The notes under the pieces: model-generated
What the model was told of the DNA's origin: nothing
Database searches by the model: none
Seen by the model: the letters and a program-made list of their open reading frames with translations, nothing else
Assembly: GCA_937949585.1 (NCBI GenBank)
Contig: CALEDW010000036.1
Span: 1 to 6,382, forward strand
Direction: 5' to 3'
DNA length: 6,382 nucleotides
Source of the DNA: an uncultured Acidimicrobiia bacterium
GTDB lineage: Bacteria; Actinomycetota; Acidimicrobiia; IMCC26256; CALEDW01
Position numbers and translations under genes: made by a program
In this document: one piece after another, positions 5,855 to 6,382 of the stretch
How the letters are laid out: the number at the start of each line of letters is the position of its first letter
Position numbering within the stretch: the first letter of the stretch is position 1

Positions 5855-6382
5855 GTGCCCGAGGCGGCGACCGCCGAGCGCGAGTTCACCAGCGCCTCGG
5901 CGGCCGGGACCGCCGCCGTCGGGGCGCGCCTCGCCGCGCTGGTGCGGCCCGGTGACGTGATCGTGCTGTGCGGTCCGCTGGGGGCCGGCAAGACCACCTT
6001 CGTGCAGGGACTGGCGGCCGGGTTGGGGGTGGCACCGCCGGTGCCGAGCCCCACGTTCACGATCGTGCGTTCGCACCGGGGACGCCTGCCGCTGCACCAT
6101 GCCGACCTCTACCGGGTCGCGGCCGGCCGCGAGGTCGACGACCTCGGTCTCGACGAGCTGGCGACCGACGGGGTGCTCGTCGTGGAGTGGGGCGAGCGGC
6201 TGGGACCGGCGGTCGGCGGCGAAGGGGACGGTGGTGACGTTCTGCTTTCGCCCCGGGCGGGCTTCCGAGCCGGCTGGTACCTGCAACTGGATCCCGAGGA
6301 GCGGGTGGTCAGTCAGGCATTCGCGCTGGCCGGGGTCACGATCTTCAGCGCATTCAGCCCGACGGCACCACCCTCATCGTGC
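5855..6382 (+). CDS. tsaE: tRNA threonylcarbamoyladenosine biosynthesis ATPase TsaE (no stop in window; 3' part doubtful)
   Basis: TsaE is the ATPase that, with TsaB and TsaD, completes t6A modification at position 37 of ANN-decoding tRNAs. Seen from GTG 5855: a beta-alpha start with RPGDVIVLCGPLGAGKTT holding the Walker A lysine Lys46; SPTFTIV at 65-71, the switch-like segment; HHADLYR with Asp84 and Tyr86; LDEL; and VLVVEWGERLG with Glu111, Trp112 and Glu114. These are all the family hallmarks in the correct order and spacing. The frame continues without a stop to base 6382, so at least 176 codons are open, already longer than the usual ~150-160 aa, and the last ~48 residues do not resemble a TsaE C-terminus (see the separate entry at 6239). 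Upstream, GTG 5837 would add six residues. In actinobacteria tsaB normally comes next; it is not visible. Identification of residues 1-120 is secure; the 3' end is not. Confidence 0.88.
   Translation, partial: MPEAATAEREFTSASAAGTAAVGARLAALVRPGDVIVLCGPLGAGKTTFVQGLAAGLGVAPPVPSPTFTIVRSHRGRLPLHHADLYRVAAGREVDDLGLDELATDGVLVVEWGERLGPAVGGEGDGGDVLLSPRAGFRAGWYLQLDPEERVVSQAFALAGVTIFSAFSPTAPPSSC
6239..6382 (+). other. Atypical tail after TsaE, resembling a PilY1-like C-terminal segment
   Basis: In the TsaE frame the last 48 codons read through to GWYLQLDPEERVVSQAF and VTIFSAFSPTAPPSSC. From memory of the family, PilY1/PilC-type pilus tip proteins have a matching stretch: GWYLDL, then GERVV, a few residues, V-I-F-T-T-x-x-P, and a nearby Cys. 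GC content falls to about 67% against about 75% for 6001-6240, and 11 of 48 codons end in A or T against about 12 of the 96 before them. The other two + frames also stay open in this short stretch but give no recognisable peptide. The exact join cannot be placed; it lies somewhere after the EWGERLG motif, about 6200-6260. It could be a chimeric contig end, a real fusion, or a divergent TsaE tail. Confidence 0.4.

Noticed and set aside
5968..6237. An 89-codon + strand frame at the tsaE locus
   Set aside because: It is a +2-shifted reading of tsaE; the Walker A, SPTFT, DLYR and EWGE motifs are in the other frame.
6349..6382. Start of tsaB in another frame at the window end (DGTTLIV in frame 1)
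   Set aside because: The peptide hints at a first strand but there is no start codon or Shine-Dalgarno close by, and too few bases remain to judge.
1..6382. A defence, biosynthetic or mobile multi-gene system
   Set aside because: No transposase, integrase, nuclease, toxin, reverse transcriptase, assembly-line enzyme or direct repeats at ends were found; the recognised genes are housekeeping apart from the VCBS/ASPIC and CBS genes.

Overview
This window looks like a fragment of a very GC-rich actinobacterial chromosome (roughly 75% G+C over most of its length, five of six visible starts are GTG). Acidimicrobiia or a close relative is my best guess, inferred from base composition, gene order and a VCBS/ASPIC lipoprotein-like gene. 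No RNA genes, insertion sequences, CRISPR arrays, integrases or origins were seen. All genes lie on the + strand, are nearly back to back, and could form one or a few transcription units. The long minus-strand open frames are GC-rich shadows.

Layout: (1) 1-137, the last 44 codons of holo-[acyl-carrier-protein] synthase (acpS). (2) 143-1627, bifunctional NAD(P)H-hydrate epimerase/dehydratase (nnr). (3) 1655-2125, a small protein made of two CBS domains. (4) 2143-3306, alanine racemase (alr). (5) 3391-5208, a predicted exported VCBS/FG-GAP repeat protein ending in an ASPIC/UnbV domain. (6) 5217-5840, a family 4 (iron-sulfur) uracil-DNA glycosylase. (7) From 5855 to the window end, TsaE, the ATPase of tRNA t6A synthesis, with no stop codon reached.

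The acpS-nnr-alr-tsaE order is a familiar actinobacterial housekeeping neighbourhood: cofactor loading of acyl carrier protein, repair of damaged NAD(P)H, D-alanine supply for the cell wall, and tRNA modification. The CBS protein, the exported repeat protein and the uracil-DNA glycosylase are the accessory members. The genes share no single pathway; the cluster reads as a growth-linked housekeeping operon with insertions.

Two things stand out. First, the last ~140 bases no longer look like TsaE: GC drops to about 67%, codon choice changes, and the in-frame peptide (GWYLQL...ERVVS...VTIFSAFSP...C) resembles the C-terminal part of PilY1-type pilus tip proteins. A chimeric assembly end or a real fusion are both possible. 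Second, the starts fall into two classes: the CBS gene and tsaE have good Shine-Dalgarno sequences, while alr, the VCBS gene and udg have none but carry an nAnnnT -10-like hexamer 5-6 bases before GTG, suggesting leaderless internal transcription starts. I saw no convincing new multi-gene system here.
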